From Sequoia sempervirens (Eukaryota; Streptophyta; Pinopsida; Cupressales; Cupressaceae): a stretch of 64,000 nucleotides of DNA. A program made the translations under genes and the position numbers. The stretch lies in the NCBI GenBank assembly GCA_007258455.2, contig VDFB02270651.1, positions 490,924,711 to 490,988,710 on the forward strand, read 5' to 3'. The notes below the pieces were generated by a model. That model searched no databases and was not told the origin of the DNA. It was given only the letters and a program-made list of their open reading frames with translations. Positions 10,084-22,220 of this stretch are shown here, piece by piece (position 1 is the first letter of the stretch; each line of letters starts with the position of its first letter).

Positions 10084-12980
10084 AAAGAGGGGTGTCAATG
10101 GCTCTGATTATGAAGAAACTTATATGGGGCACCCACAACAGTACAACCTACTATTAACCATGCATTGAAACAGTCAATCAAGTGTAGTATGAAAGAAATG
10201 AGCTGAAGGAAAGATAACAATATCATGATCATCATGTTCTATTTTTATTCTAACATTGTTTGTTTCCATGTGTAGGTATAGGTAAAGTCATGAAGCTGAA
10301 CATTATTTGAAGACCAAGCACGTGGAGAAAAATGGGCTCCCACAAGGGTAGAGCTCGGCATGGTACCCTATTCATTAAATGGGCTGATTTTAAAAGATAA
10401 TTTATCATATTCATCAAATGAAATGAGAACAACTGGAAGAGTAAAACAGATTTATCCATCAAGCAACAAAACCAACTGTTCATTCATAATGATTAGGGTT
10501 GTTTTTTGAAGGCCACAGGTGAATAGTGAGTTTAGTTCACTAAATGAATTCAACTGAGTACATTTACATCAGAAATTGTTGAATAATTTTGTGTTTTATG
10601 CTGATCATAATCATATATGCCATGCAAGTTTCAATTCATCAATTCTTCCTCTTTACAGTCAAGGATAGTGAACATGCATATATTATGCCTTATCGGTTTG
10701 TTTTGATTCTCATCACAAAACAGATTAGTTTTGAGAGCAGTTTGATAAGTGGAACATAAAAATCCATGAAGAGTACCATGTTGCCCAAAAAGTACAAAAG
10801 GCAGACAGTGCATGTTCAAATGACAAATGATAGCCACTTCTGGTTTAATAGTTTCCTTCGAGAATGGTGCTTCTGAGGCTTTAGATATGCATAGGAATTG
10901 GTGAGTAGAGGAAGTTCATGGTGTTGTAATGTTCAATCTAAGCCTCTACATAAAGTCCAACAGTGGAAAGAAAATTTTTCCTATGTGATAGAGATAAGGA
11001 ATCCAAAAGAATAATGCAGTGTGCACAGTTCAACAAGCATTTTAACACATAGAAGCAATTTTCAATTTTGTCAGAAAAGAGAGATTTTCTGTGTACAAAT
11101 AAAGCAGCACGAAGTCAATATCTGGGCAAGACTGATGGCCGATATTCATCATTAATGCATTTTGGTGTATTTTCATCCACAAAGATGTAAGTATGGGAAC
11201 CGGGAAATAGCTTAATAAGGCATACTGAAAGTGCAGGTATGAGGCTTTCAGTTCTATCAAATGGTGAAATGTAAGAAATTTGAAAGCTTAAAGAAGCCCA
11301 AACTTTGTACAATTATTGGGATTACTAATCTTTTATATCTTAAGCTAGTTTGCATGGTGAAGATTTTTCTATTATATTTTCAAGGAGTTATAAGTATCAA
11401 GCAAGTGATCATTCTGGAATATTAAAGAAAGAGCAAGCAGTTTATTTCCAAAAAGGTTTTATGAGGTGTCAGTTATGCATAAGAACATATAACTAGGTGT
11501 AGTCCATTATGACTCAAAGTTTCAACTAAAAGTCCTACATAAGTGCTAAAACAGGAAAAGCAGGAGTTTGCTTTAGATCAATTGTGTTTTGAGATCTTAA
11601 CCATGACAAGATTTGTCTTAGGGGAGCTGGCATGAGTTCAATGTTCAAGTAATGCAGAATGTAGATTCAAGAAGGAATTTGAATGATTTAAAGAGTCTCG
11701 GATTTTTTACACAGAGAGCAGTTTTCCAATACTACAGATGAGCTTCAAGAATGGAGAGTATCAGTGTTCATTCAAATGTCTAGGAGGAAGTCCTGTTAAA
11801 GGTCAAAATTTATACAACATTTCTACAAAGAAGGTTGAGAAGTAAAAATATCATGTGAATCAGATTTTCAGTATTTTTGGTTTACTCATATGGATGTGTT
11901 TTTTAGAGCAGCAAAGTAAGTATTTTGTCTTATGAAAGTTTTTAAACAAGGCCTAGTTTCCTTATCACTGTCAAGCATTTGTATGGAGGGAATTAACAGG
12001 CACAAAAACAATAATAAAAGCAAAGCATCACTAGTTATTTGAATTGAAACCCTAAGAGTAAATGCAAGTGGATATACAATTTTGTCACCATTCACAAAAT
12101 TATCCATGTTCAGAATACATAAAGCATGTTTTGTTCCATTTCCTATGTTACCCAAGAGAGGGCTTGTTAAGCAAATGTCAAGATAAATGCAGAGAGGAGG
12201 TGGGTCATGCATCAGAGAAAGAGAGGTACAGTTTTCTTCATAAACATAAAATATCCATGTCGCCCTATGGTTTCAGGAGTCTGAATAGAATCATTATTTG
12301 TTTTGGGCTGAGCTCATATTGATAAAAAAAATAATGAGCACCCAATTCAAGGTTTGCATTCAAAGTGTAGGGAAAGCAGTAATATAGTTAATTCCATATG
12401 GGTTTTACATAAGCAATGGTAGAATACAAAGATACAAATTTCTAAGATAAATTGAGCTCAGGGGACAAGAAAATATAGTTCTCTTTTGAAATTTCAAATA
12501 CCCACATGTGGCTTCATTTCCAAAGAATACAAAGTGCAATAATCATGACAACCCATGTGAAGATTTCGCATGAGACAAGAATTACAGTCTTGTTCAAATA
12601 TCAAATACCCACAAGCAGATATACACTCAGAAAGGCATAAGGAGGAGTTTTTTGTTCTAGATCGACCCCAAAATTCAAGAGAATGTGTTCTACAATGCAC
12701 TTTTGGAATAGCCTGATATGACTTAAAATATATGAGTAGAGAAGGAACACTCTAAGTCTCCAGAAAACAAAGAAAGCAAAGAGGAATTACTAGTTCAAGG
12801 CCGAAATAAGCACTCTAGTCATAGCCAAGAGTTCCAAATGGAGTCTAGAAGACAAGTTTTTGATCCTTTAGAAGATAGCCCAGCTCTCAATGTGGGTCGA
12901 GTTCACAGAGACTTTCAAATAAGCACATTAAAATACAGACAAAGGCACTAGAGGGAGTATGTACAGCTGCGGCCATAAGG
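10084..12980. other. Anonymous DNA, possibly intronic on the - strand
   Basis: Many short frames occur but none has recognisable content. The plus strand is A-rich (T-rich on -), as expected if this were an intron of the candidate - strand gene. Otherwise nothing is seen. Confidence 0.25.
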
Positions 12981-13340
12981 CCTGAATATACTAAAGTATG
13001 GAGCCATAGAAGCTATGAAACCATTGAAATAGCTTACCCTTGCATAGTAGAAGAAAGGAAAAAGCATAGACCAAGAGCTCTCCCATGGAGCCTTCAATGA
13101 AGCTCGAGCTCATGATAGCATGGAGGAGTAAAGGAGGAAAAATTAGAGAATAAATTCATACAGGCCACTGCCTTAGGGCCTTTTGGGTATTCAAGAATGA
13201 AGTGAAAAAGGCTATTATACCATGAAACAAAGCTTACCCACTAGAGATTTAGCTATCTAAAGAAGTGTGATGAAGTTCTCAAGGCACATGAATACCAGTT
13301 CAAGCTCAACTTTCATGGTAGCATGCTCTCAGGTAGAGCT
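12981..13340. repeat. Old imperfect tandem duplication, about 190 bp units
   Basis: Shared ordered words (agcttaccc at 13031 and 13228; agctc...tgatagcatg and agctc...tggtagcatg; ggcct..g.atat/ggccttttgggtat) suggest two diverged units at about 12981-13160 and 13170-13340. Alignment by eye only. Confidence 0.3.
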
Positions 13341-14749
13341 TCTTTCTTTCAAGTTGAAGAGTGCAAAATGAGTGATCATTAGGGTTTGACATTGTTTTGA
13401 TCAAAGCCCTAATTTGAACCTATGATGATCCAGAATATTTGATTAGAACACATGTTGAATTTCAATGGAGGCAGAACCTTTGCATTATGATTTATTAAAA
13501 TATAGGTCTAAATGTATATGGGGGGGCCGATTTCTCTTTGTTAGGTCGAAGGTTAAGTCTTTAAGACTTTTTCTTTCCTTAGTAATTTTGAAGGGCTTGA
13601 ATATTGAAAATCAATTAGGGGTGAGTTGTGAATACCCTATCACTTAGGGTCAATTATTCTTTAGGGTTTTATTTTGATTGATTTTAAAGAAATCAATGGG
13701 AATTTTGATAAGGAGAGAAGAGATATGATGTGTAATGTTTTTATGAATTTGTGAGAAAATCAATGTATTGTAATGGAGAAATAAGGAGATTTCTTTTTTG
13801 CAAAAGATTGTTTTTAATCTTTAATTGCAAAATTAAGATAAATTGTGCAAATCTGCATCTTGTAAAGGAAAATCATAAAAGCAATGTTCTATAAATTGCT
13901 TTGTGATTTCTTGCTAATTTTAGTAGATTTTTTATTGACCTTTCCTCTTGGTTAGATTTCAGACTTATCTTGGAGAGATAAGATGTTTTTGAGCTTTGAA
14001 AGCAAGATTAGCCTATTTTTAAAGGCTTGACAGTGTGATCATGAAAGCATTGTGCTTTTTTCTGCTTTTAAGCAGTTTTTGAGATAGTTTGAAGCCTTTT
14101 TTTCTTGATCTTTTTCTAAGCTCAGATTAGGGTTTCTTGAGGGTTATGTTTTGATAGGCTTAGTCTTTCAGCTTTCCTTCTCAGTAGTGCAGATCAAAGT
14201 TTCTTGCTCTTACACATTTTGGAGCTTGTAAACTTGTGTGCTCAGATTTTGAGAGTTCCACTCCATCATTCAATAAAATGGTAGAGTTTTCCTTTCTCAA
14301 TTCTTTTTCATGACTTGGAATAGTAATTTGATTTGTCTTGTGATTCAAATCTATTGAATCCTTTTCTTTTCTTACTATTGTTAAGTGATTTGCAGGAGTT
14401 GCATGCTAGTTTAGGTTATGCCTTGTGTTATCTTAACCTTTGCATAAATCACTTTTGGACTAGATGTTTTGTGAGATTGTGAGAACTTAATTTTAAAGAG
14501 TTGGTGAGAGTGAGTTATTATCAGAGTCTTCTTATAGTTGGTCAACATTTTTAGGGTGATAGAATTTCAGTTTTAATTTTTAAATTCAGTTTATCCTTCT
14601 ATCTTTTTTCTTGGAAAGTCACTTAGATTAGAATTCATCATTCGGGGAACCAGCTCACTTTGGAGATCCCTCTTTCGTGCAGATCACCCACATCTGAAAG
14701 AGGTTTCCATGTTTTAGTAGTTTGTTGAATATTGCATTCAGTAGGGTGC
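13341..14749. other. T-rich non-coding DNA, no gene seen
   Basis: From about 13500 the plus strand is strongly T-rich, with an AATAAA near 14273 and a less AT-rich patch at 14635-14705 (cggggaaccagctcactttgg). The organisation recalls the R-U5/leader of an LTR element but no LTR partner, primer site or coding region supports it. Confidence 0.2.
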
Positions 14750-14764
14750 AAAACTATTGACAAC

Positions 14765-14835
14765 AATTAGTTGTAGTTAATTACTTTCAGAAGATACAAC
14801 TAATAGTTAATTCCTTTCAAAAGATACTACTAATA
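14765..14835. repeat. Short tandem repeat, period about 33 bp
   Basis: AGTTAATTAC/CCTTTCA(G/A)AAGATAC.ACTAATA is present twice in succession (about 14777-14808 and 14810-14840). Confidence 0.5.
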
Positions 14836-14840
14836 TCATA

Positions 14841-15383
14841 TGTTATTTCCCACTCAGGCACCCAATTTTCCTTCAAGGATTACATTAAGAAGCTTTTCAA
14901 CTTCAAGGAAAAAATTATGAGAGGTTTTTTTTTTAAATGGAAGACTATCAAGCTTTTGATGGTCCTTTATGTGCTCAAACATTATTACATACTTCTCAAT
15001 TAGGGAAAAGTGCTAGTGGATGATATGTAATGATGTAGATAAGTTTCTATTCTCTTGTCCTTGGTTAAATAAGCTAGGTGTAACTAAGGAGGACACAATC
15101 CTAAGCAAGTGGTGAACATGCTAAAGACTTGGAAGAAATATGAGCATAGATAAGAGCTAAAGAAACCTTGAATAGTGACAAAGAAATGTTTTCAGTAGGT
15201 CTGAGAATGGATAAAAGGTATTTGAGAGGCCTGAAAAACCTCATAATAGGTTGACAGAGTATAAGAGAAGAGTGAGTCTAGTGGTTTGTTGCAGCAAAAG
15301 GGAAGTATGATGGTTGAATGGGATAACAATTATAAAACAATCTCTTTTACATAAATCTAGGATAATTAAGTAAATGCAAACAA
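14841..15383. other. Anonymous non-coding DNA
   Basis: No supported feature on either strand. Confidence 0.3.
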
Positions 15384-15575
15384 GTTTGCAAGAGAATTTG
15401 TTCTAAGAGATGTGAACCATTTCCATCATTTTAAATAGGGTCAATTTTCTTGTGGGGAATATTGGTAGTGATAAATGAAACAATCTAAAAAATAGGCTTG
15501 CACTGTAATAATGTGCACTACATCAGATATCTAGTAATAACGAAGGGGCATCCATTAAAGCATAATAGCAGGGAC
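15384..15575. repeat. Dispersed repeat pair, copy 2
   Basis: Same-orientation partner of 9198-9390, sharing ordered words such as agatgtgaaccatttccatc and aataggcttgcact. Differences are mostly single substitutions. Confidence 0.6.
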
Positions 15576-15672
15576 ATTTTTTATCATATGTTGTAGTTAC
15601 AAGTTCCCTACTAGACATACATGAAAATGTGGAAGCATAGACAAGGCAAGTGAATTGTTTCCAAAAATGATG

Positions 15673-16247
15673 TTTGTGGTGAAGTCTATTCTTAAATACA
15701 ACTTATTTTGATGAAACCTTTCAATGGAAGTTCCTCTTCAAAGTAGTGTCTATGTGTCAAATGAAAGAGTAACTACTTTACATGACTATTTCTCTTAACA
15801 TAACATCAATGGTAAGAACTATATTTGTACCCCTCAATCAATAAAAGCTTTTGGTTAACCAAATGCAAGAGTTGGAAGATTGCAGTATTGTTTGTTTAGC
15901 AAGCTATTGCATATATTAATAATTAATTGTTTGCTTCTTTAAATTTCAAGTTCTAGTTTGTGGTGAAGTGTATTCTTAAATACAAGTATTTTTGATGAAA
16001 ATTTTCAATGGAATTTCCTCTTGAAAGTAGTGTCTGTGTATCAATAACAAAGTACCTACTTTTCAAGACTATTTGTCTTACCATAATTTCAATAGTAAGA
16101 ACTATATTTGTACCCATTAATTGATCAAAGTTTCTGGATTACCAAATCCAAGATTTGGTAGACTGTAATATTGATTGGTCAACAAACTATTGTATAGATA
16201 GATTAAATGGTTAATCATGTGTTTGCTTTGTTAATATCAAGTTCTAG
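15673..16247. repeat. Tandem duplication, two units of about 284 and 291 bp
   Basis: Unit 1 is 15673-15956 and unit 2 is 15957-16247. Both begin TTTGTGGTGAAGT and end TCAAGTTCTAG, with words such as gtaagaactatatttgtaccc shared in order. The units are directly abutting with roughly one difference every 6-8 bases. No coding potential. Confidence 0.8.
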
Positions 16248-16836
16248 TAATTGTACATAGTTCTCTTTGTAACTATTCATCACATGGGAAGGTCTTTGGG
16301 GAAAGTTCGAACAAAGCATTTTCAATGGATGACTATTGGAGTTTGTTTAAGGAAAATAGAAAGAAAGAGTGAATATTAAACATTTCCAAACTACTATGCC
16401 ACAAGAACATAGAACACCTAATCATCTAAATTTTATCTTTATAGAACATCGTGGACAAGCTTAAATGCATGGGGAAACATATCATAATGAATTAATAAGC
16501 CAATAACACTCTTAAATAAAAATTTCTTCAGTTTTCTAAGTCCCTACCTTCATTATATGTGGACGCAATGGGAAAAGTGTAATGGGCAATGTGTGTGGCT
16601 TGGGCTCCTTTAGATCATGGGCTTCTCCAATAGAAGACTCGACTTCAAGTAGTTTCCTTGCACAATTTGGAGTCTTCACACCACCACTAGTGGCTTTTTT
16701 GCCCCATAAAATCCCATGCAACTTGCTATTGAAATATGGCTTGATTCCATTGTGGAGGGAAAAGGAAAATGCATGTTGAATGAGGAGAGAAAATGAATGG
16801 AGGGAAATTAAAAATATATATATTTCTTATTTTTGG
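16248..16836. other. Non-coding stretch with an unidentified short frame on -
   Basis: A 61-residue - strand frame (16536-16721) and an overlapping + frame are open over the same 180 bases. The - frame (GKKATSGGVKTPNCARKLLEVESS) has a somewhat protein-like composition, but nothing identifies it. Confidence 0.2.
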
Positions 16837-17215
16837 TTTTTTCTTCTTTTCTTTTTAGTAGTCTTCTTGTCTCTCTATTGAATGTTATTATTATGTTGCA
16901 TTTTTTTTCTTTGATTCTTTGATGTATTTTTGATAATACATTTTATTTTAGGCTTGTACACTTAATACAATTTATTATCAAATATATATAATATTTCATA
17001 TGCATTTTTTGTGTGTATTTCATTTTTTCTATTTTCTTAGTTATTACTTTGAATTTTTTAGTTTATCTTCATTAACCATTTAGGTTATTTTTTGGATTAA
17101 TAAAATTGATATTTTTTTCAATTTTTGGTTTTTTATTATTTTCTTTTTAGTAGTCTTCTTGTCTCTCTATTAAAATTTATTATTATGATATATTTTTTGC
17201 TTTGATTCTTTAATG
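16837..17215. repeat. Direct duplication, period 288 bp, T-rich
   Basis: About 90 bases at 16837-16925 (TTGGTTTTTT...CTTTTTAGTAGTCTTCTTGTC...TTTGATTCTTTGATG) recur at 17125-17215 with a handful of changes. Both copies sit in pyrimidine-rich DNA. Confidence 0.7.
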
Positions 17216-17481
17216 TTTAATTTCTTTTATTTGACATTATTTGAGAAATCTTTTGTGCTTGTCCTCATTTTATTTCCCTTTTTTCTTTTAAATTTATTGA
17301 ATTTTATCAAGTTTATTTCTTGTTGTCTCGTGTGTGTTTTTTATGAATTTCTCTCTTGTCAAGTTATTGCCCTCTTGTGCCTTGTTTCATGTGCAACTCC
17401 TTCTCACTCCTCCCCCTCTCATACCTTTTTATGCTTGTCTTGGTTTGCATCTTTTCATTCTATCCTTGTGCTCAAATTTCC

Positions 17482-17512
17482 ATCCTAATGATGGATCATA
17501 GAGTGTGATCCG
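17482..17512 (+). repeat. Short dispersed word, copy 1
   Basis: CCTAATGATGGATCAT(A/G)GAGTGTGATC occurs here and at 18800-18829. A weaker relative (gatgatggatcactaagtg) lies at about 53910. The two close copies bracket TIR element B, so the surrounding host repeat was probably duplicated before B inserted. Confidence 0.5.
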
Positions 17513-17669
17513 AAATGTTGATGTAAAAATTAAAACACAATCGATTCTAGAAATCTTTCACAATTATTAATAAAAAATATATTTTAGAAAAAACATATTT
17601 TTTATTGTCTTAATTTAAGACAATTAGAAAATTAATTTAAGACATTTGAATTTGAATTTTTAATTTTTA

Positions 17670-17744
17670 ATATATATATATATAAGAAATAATAAACTAT
17701 ATACATATTTATATATATTTTTATTATTTCTTATATATATATAT
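17670..17744. repeat. Strong AT-rich inverted repeat next to TIR copy B
   Basis: ATATATATAAGAAATAATA at about 17676-17694 is the inverted complement of TATTATTTCTTATATATAT at about 17722-17740, with a 27-base loop. The repeat abuts the left terminus of copy B. Confidence 0.7.
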
Positions 17745-18507
17745 GGGTATGTGCAGGATCATCATGGAAAAAATAGGCCCTTAAGTGGCCAAAAAAAAAA
17801 AAAATTAGAGTTAGGCAACTCGTAAAAAAATAAGTTATCTATATTATTTCAAAAATATTTAAGAATATAATATGTAGCAAATTGAATGTAGTTTCTAAAC
17901 TACTAGGTTTGTTTAAAAAAAAGTCTATTTGGTGAAAATTGGAAATTTCAGCGTGGTACTTAAATTTTAGGGAAAAAATAAAAAGTAGGTGTCTGTTTGA
18001 CCACCCTAACCATAGTAAAATGATAATATTTTAGATATAAGTAAAGGACTCATGCCCTGATGTGATGCATTTTTTTTGTAATTTTTTTCCAAGTAAATAA
18101 TTAATTATGAAGTTTTTATTACAAATTTTTAAAAAATATAAAAACTCATATGTTTTACCACCTTAACTTGGTCAAAACTTCATGAAATTCAATTTTTCTT
18201 TTTTTAATCCTATAGTATGTGAAGCATAGAATGTGATGCATGTTTTGGATTCAAAAAATGTGATACCGTTTGAAAGCTATAGATGTTTTTCAATCAGCTT
18301 ATCAATAAGGAATTTAGTAGTAATTTGAATAGAAAATGAATAATAATTACTTATGAAATTTGAAGTAAAGCATAATTTATATCAATGGAAATATGAGAAT
18401 CTCGTTTAAAACCCTTTTCGTTTCATCAATTTTGGGTAAAAAAATAGTCGTCAGCCACATACCCATCATATTGCCACTTTTTGGCCCATCATGATCCTGC
18501 ACATACC
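17745..18507 (-). mobile_element. TIR transposon family 1, copy B (inverted)
   Basis: Both ends carry the family terminus (GGGTATGTGCAGGATCAT on the left, its complement on the right ending ACC). The interior aligns with the reverse complement of copies A, C and D. It is about 763 bp and non-coding. Flanks are ATAT on both sides, but this is within an AT run and so weak as target-site evidence. Confidence 0.8.
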
Positions 18508-18799
18508 ATATATATATAATGCTAATTATTTATTTGATGTTTTAATTATTCCTTTTCTTTGGTTCTTTGATTACATTGTTCTATTTTTGTTTTTCTTTAT
18601 CTCCTCTCTTTAGTTTCATGGTTCTTATTTTATTTTATTATCAAGGGGTAAGTTGCTCTAATTCATTTTATTATCTTTTCTCTTCATTGGTCAAATCTTA
18701 TCCTATATTGTCTTCTATCCCTCTCTTCTCCTCACCTATTTATCCTTCCAAGTCCGTTATCTCACTCTATTTTTCTTCTATCTTGTTGCATGCAAATCA

Positions 18800-18829
18800 T
18801 CCTAATGATGGATCATGGAGTGTGATCTT
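18800..18829 (+). repeat. Short dispersed word, copy 2
   Basis: Partner of 17482-17512 in the same orientation, followed likewise by AT-rich DNA containing complementary TTAAGACAA/TTGTCTTAA words (18950-18965). Confidence 0.5.
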
Positions 18830-18989
18830 AAAATACTCACAATTTAAATCCAAAAACTTGAACACTTAATTATCATGGACTGTGGAAACTTGATGTTGTT
18901 AATTAAAAATATAATTTAAATATAAAATATATATTTAAGACAAAACTAATATTTTGTCTTAAATTAATATCTTAAAACATCCTTTTATG

Positions 18990-19282
18990 TAGTAGTGTTT
19001 ATTGGTTGCTATGCATCATGACCTCATGGCAGGCCTTCAAATCATAGTTAAGAACATTAATGAGTAATAAAAGTTAAAGAATGTAAATGTTAAATTTTCT
19101 CATAAAATATGTGAAGGCCTTAAGATTGCATTGAAACAAAATGCCTTTTAGACAATAGGTATTTTTGGTGCACCAAGCAACCTAGGTAGCCAAATGGCTC
19201 ACTTAGGTAGGGGTCCCATGAGGGGGGCTTAAGCTCTATGGATTATGATCAAATTCAAAAGAAAAAAGAATAAAGGAGTAAT
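18990..19282. other. Anonymous non-coding DNA
   Basis: Nothing supported. Confidence 0.3.
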
Positions 19283-19500
19283 AGTCATTTATTTAGTCAT
19301 TTTTATTTGTCTGCTATTAGTCATTTATTTAGTCATTTAGTTGTGATTTTACCCGATGACCAAATTAGTCACTTATAAATGACCAAATTAGTCATTTATT
19401 TGCCAAATACTACTAGTGTTAGTCATGTGACTACTAGTGTTAGTCACGTGACTAAATTTTTTAGCCATGTAGTCATTTATTTTCCAAATTCTACTAGTAA
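19283..19500. repeat. TAGTCA-rich degenerate tandem patch with palindromes
   Basis: The word TAGTCA (or its context AGTCATTTA) recurs about ten times in 220 bases. Within it a 21-bp unit, ctactagtgttagtca(c/t)gtga, is tandemly doubled (about 19410-19451), generating TAGTCATGTGACTA (19420-19433) and the perfect palindrome TAGTCACGTGACTA (19441-19454), which has a CACGTG core. Confidence 0.7.
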
Positions 19501-19613
19501 AGGTTCTTTTGAAAGAGGATAGCGAGAAGAGGAATGAGAATAAGAGTGAAGACAATAGCTTGAGATGGAAAGAAAAATAAGTAAGAGCAGCCCCCATTGA
19601 TGAAAAAGTTGTA

Positions 19614-20009
19614 GTGAAGACATGTCAAGAAGAAGGCATGGAGAAAAAGGAAGAAAAGAAGGAAGTAAGCAGTGAAGAGGTTGCAGTAGTGAAGTATGGT
19701 GAAGAGGGTTTGTTGATGGTGATTGAGGAAGAATGGTTAATGAAATTCATTGTTGTAGCAAAGAGAGAAGAAAGAGAAGTTGTAGTTGATGAGAATATGG
19801 AAGATATTGTAGTGAAATTCAAAGCTGTAGTTGTGAATACAGATGAGGTAAAACCATTTTGTGATGTTATTGAATTGTTAGATGAAATGATGGAAAGTGA
19901 GATGAATAGAGTACAAGAGCATGTAGCAAATGTTGCATGGTTGTTGGTTGAGGATGTTACAAGGTATTGGCAAAGGTGGAAAGTTAGAGGTGGGTTTGAA
20001 CCCACATAA
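19614..20009 (+). CDS. Hypothetical 131-residue ORF, not recognised
   Basis: The frame starts at an ATG at 19614 and ends at a TAA at 20007-20009. The product is rich in Glu, Lys and Val with many GAA/GAG and GTA/GTG codons, and ends ...RYWQRWKVRGGFEPT. The opposite strand is also open over nearly the same span (19625-20005), so openness partly reflects purine-rich composition. I do not recognise a domain. It could be a relic of an element ORF or chance. Confidence 0.25.
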   Translation: MKTCQEEGMEKKEEKKEVSSEEVAVVKYGEEGLLMVIEEEWLMKFIVVAKREEREVVVDENMEDIVVKFKAVVVNTDEVKPFCDVIELLDEMMESEMNRVQEHVANVAWLLVEDVTRYWQRWKVRGGFEPT

Positions 20010-21557
20010 GAGGATCAAAGTGTGGAAAGCATTTGGCGAAGGAGATCAAGCTTTGGTGGACATGAGTCCATGAGGGGAAAGAAGAAGAAGGTGCAGTGTT
20101 GTTAGAGGATGTGCATTCCAACAAGATGTTGGAAAAGGCAAAATAAAAATTGATTTTCAACACTTAGACAGCGAAGGAGTTCACTACAAGTTGATGTCAA
20201 TCTAAAAGAGTGATTCTATCACTCAACTCCACCTTTGTGAGCCTATGCTCACAATAAATCTACCTGATGTGTCTGATGTAGGAGCACCCAAGCACACGTA
20301 CAATCAACATCACCGAAAAAGAGTTTACAGTTTATTTTTTCAGTTTTGGTTTTTTGGTTTGGTTTTCTCTTAGCACCTAAACCTCTTAAATTGATCATCT
20401 TCACGTGAAATCTCAGAGATATGTTGTCTCTTGCAAGCTTGTACCACCTTCAATTGTGAACTTGTATGCAAAGTGAACTTTTTAAGATGTTATGTTTTTT
20501 CCATTTCCTAAATCACATGCAAATCTAGAAATCTTGAATCAATGTTGAAACTATTTAATTGGAGATATTTAAATTTTGAACATCATTTTCTTTTGAGAGA
20601 TTTTCACCCTAAAAAAGACAATAATTAAAATCTTGAATTTTATATTTAATGATGCCTTTTCATGGAAGATGTGGAATGATGGAACAAAGGACAAAAAGAC
20701 ACGAACATTGAAGGAGAATCAAGTCATATTGAGTAACAAATTTGGGAAAAATTAATAGTTTTTAAGGAACCTGAATGGTCAATCACACCCATCAAAAAGA
20801 GACCATATGAATTAGCCAAAACAATTAAAACAAAGGAAAAACATAATATCAATAATCGTACTGAAGCATGATAAAATTGAATAATGAAAAGAGGCATGGG
20901 ATTTGAAGAGACCAATGAGGAGTTTAAAATGTAGTTTTTGAAAAAGAAATACAAATTTTGGACAACCCATACCCAAAGAGGGGAGAGAGAACCCAACGTC
21001 AGAGCAGAGGAAAAAACTAGGATGCCCCAAATCTAGAAGTGAGTAGGAGGCTACAAAGTGAGAAGGGGGATAGGTGAAGCAAAGGGTTGCATAAGCAAAG
21101 GGTTGCGTAGGAGAGATGGGGAAGCCTAAAGAAAATAACAAGGCAGCACCAGTGGTGTGAGAAAAGCATGATAAAGAGAGATGAGGTCATGCCTCATAAG
21201 CAAGAGGAAATTTGAGTAAGTGATGGGAGAAATCATCCACACTAGCATAGAAATTGAAGAAGGGCAAAGTGAAGTTAGACATGGCTTGTTGATGAATAAT
21301 TTTTCTTTTGTAGAGAGGAAATTATGCTATGGAAGGATTATGTCTGAGTACATGGGTATGCATAAGGTATGTAAGGTCATTGGAAGACCATATGTAGTAT
21401 TTTGGATTTAATTAATAAAAGCTATTATATTTTCTACAATCTTGTATTGTGTTGGGGCAAAGCATTGCCATTATCAATGTGAAATTGCTATTTTATGAAT
21501 TGAGAAAAGTTGTTTTAATTGGTAAGTTGTTTGAGGGGAGTAACCTTTTCATCATAA
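20010..21557. other. Anonymous DNA without a supported gene
   Basis: Frames at 20724-21141 (-) and 21220-21411 (+) show no recognisable content. No repeat or RNA is seen. Confidence 0.3.
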
Positions 21558-22220
21558 AGTGATCAATAAAGCATGTGATTGTGGATGAAAATGTGTAGCA
21601 TAACCTTGCATGAGATGATGGATCCATTTCCAATAGAAGATCCTTCTATTTATAGGACTCAAGGGTTGGAAGAAGAGGTCAATTTAGGTAATGTAGGACT
21701 AAAATGAAGATCAATAGCCTTGTGACAAGTGTCACAAGGCTAATAGAAGAAATAGGGATATGTGCCTCACACAAGTGTGTGCACATCTTGGGAGAAGAGA
21801 TGTAAGAATAATTTAATCCATAGGTCACTTGTGTAAGAGGAATGTAAGAAGCTATTTAAGGAATGTAAGAGACAAGATGGCATGCAAGAGGCCATTTAAG
21901 GAATGCGGGTGAGAATGTAAGAGAAAGATGGCTCTTGTAAGAGCATTAAAGGCCTTTGTAAGAGGATTTTAATATTTGGGAGGGAAATTCAAATGGAGAA
22001 CATTCAAAGAGAGTATCCTTTTGTGAGGGTAAATAACCCATTTAATTAATTTGAAGAAATTAATCATTTCATATGCAAGTTGGAAAGGGAAGGGATATTA
22101 TTGGGAATATTCCTTTGTGAGGAAAATAGGTAATTCATTAATTTGAAAAAATTAATTAATGGTGCAAGTGGGGTAAGTAAGCCATAGGTTTACTAAGCCT
22201 TGGTGGGGTTAAAAGCTAGA
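21558..22220 (+). repeat. Dispersed 0.65-kb repeat, copy 1
   Basis: The repeat begins aaagtgatcaa(t/g)aaagcatgtg and continues to gtaagccataggttta...ccttggtggg. It aligns with 32637-33300 in the same orientation with small indels, including variable numbers of a 'gaatgtaagaga..gatggc' sub-repeat. It lacks coding capacity and probably represents LTR fragments of one family, but neither copy has a clean TG...CA boundary. Confidence 0.65.

Noticed and set aside
16536..16779. Overlapping frames on both strands with protein-like composition
   Set aside because: No recognisable motif, homology or splice context. Kept only as a remark in the non-coding entry.
19990..20005. GTGGGTTTGAACCCAC, a perfect tRNA T-arm-like hairpin
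   Set aside because: No acceptor stem, D arm or anticodon arm can be built around it, and it lies in the open frame at 19614-20009. Most likely coincidence or a SINE trace.
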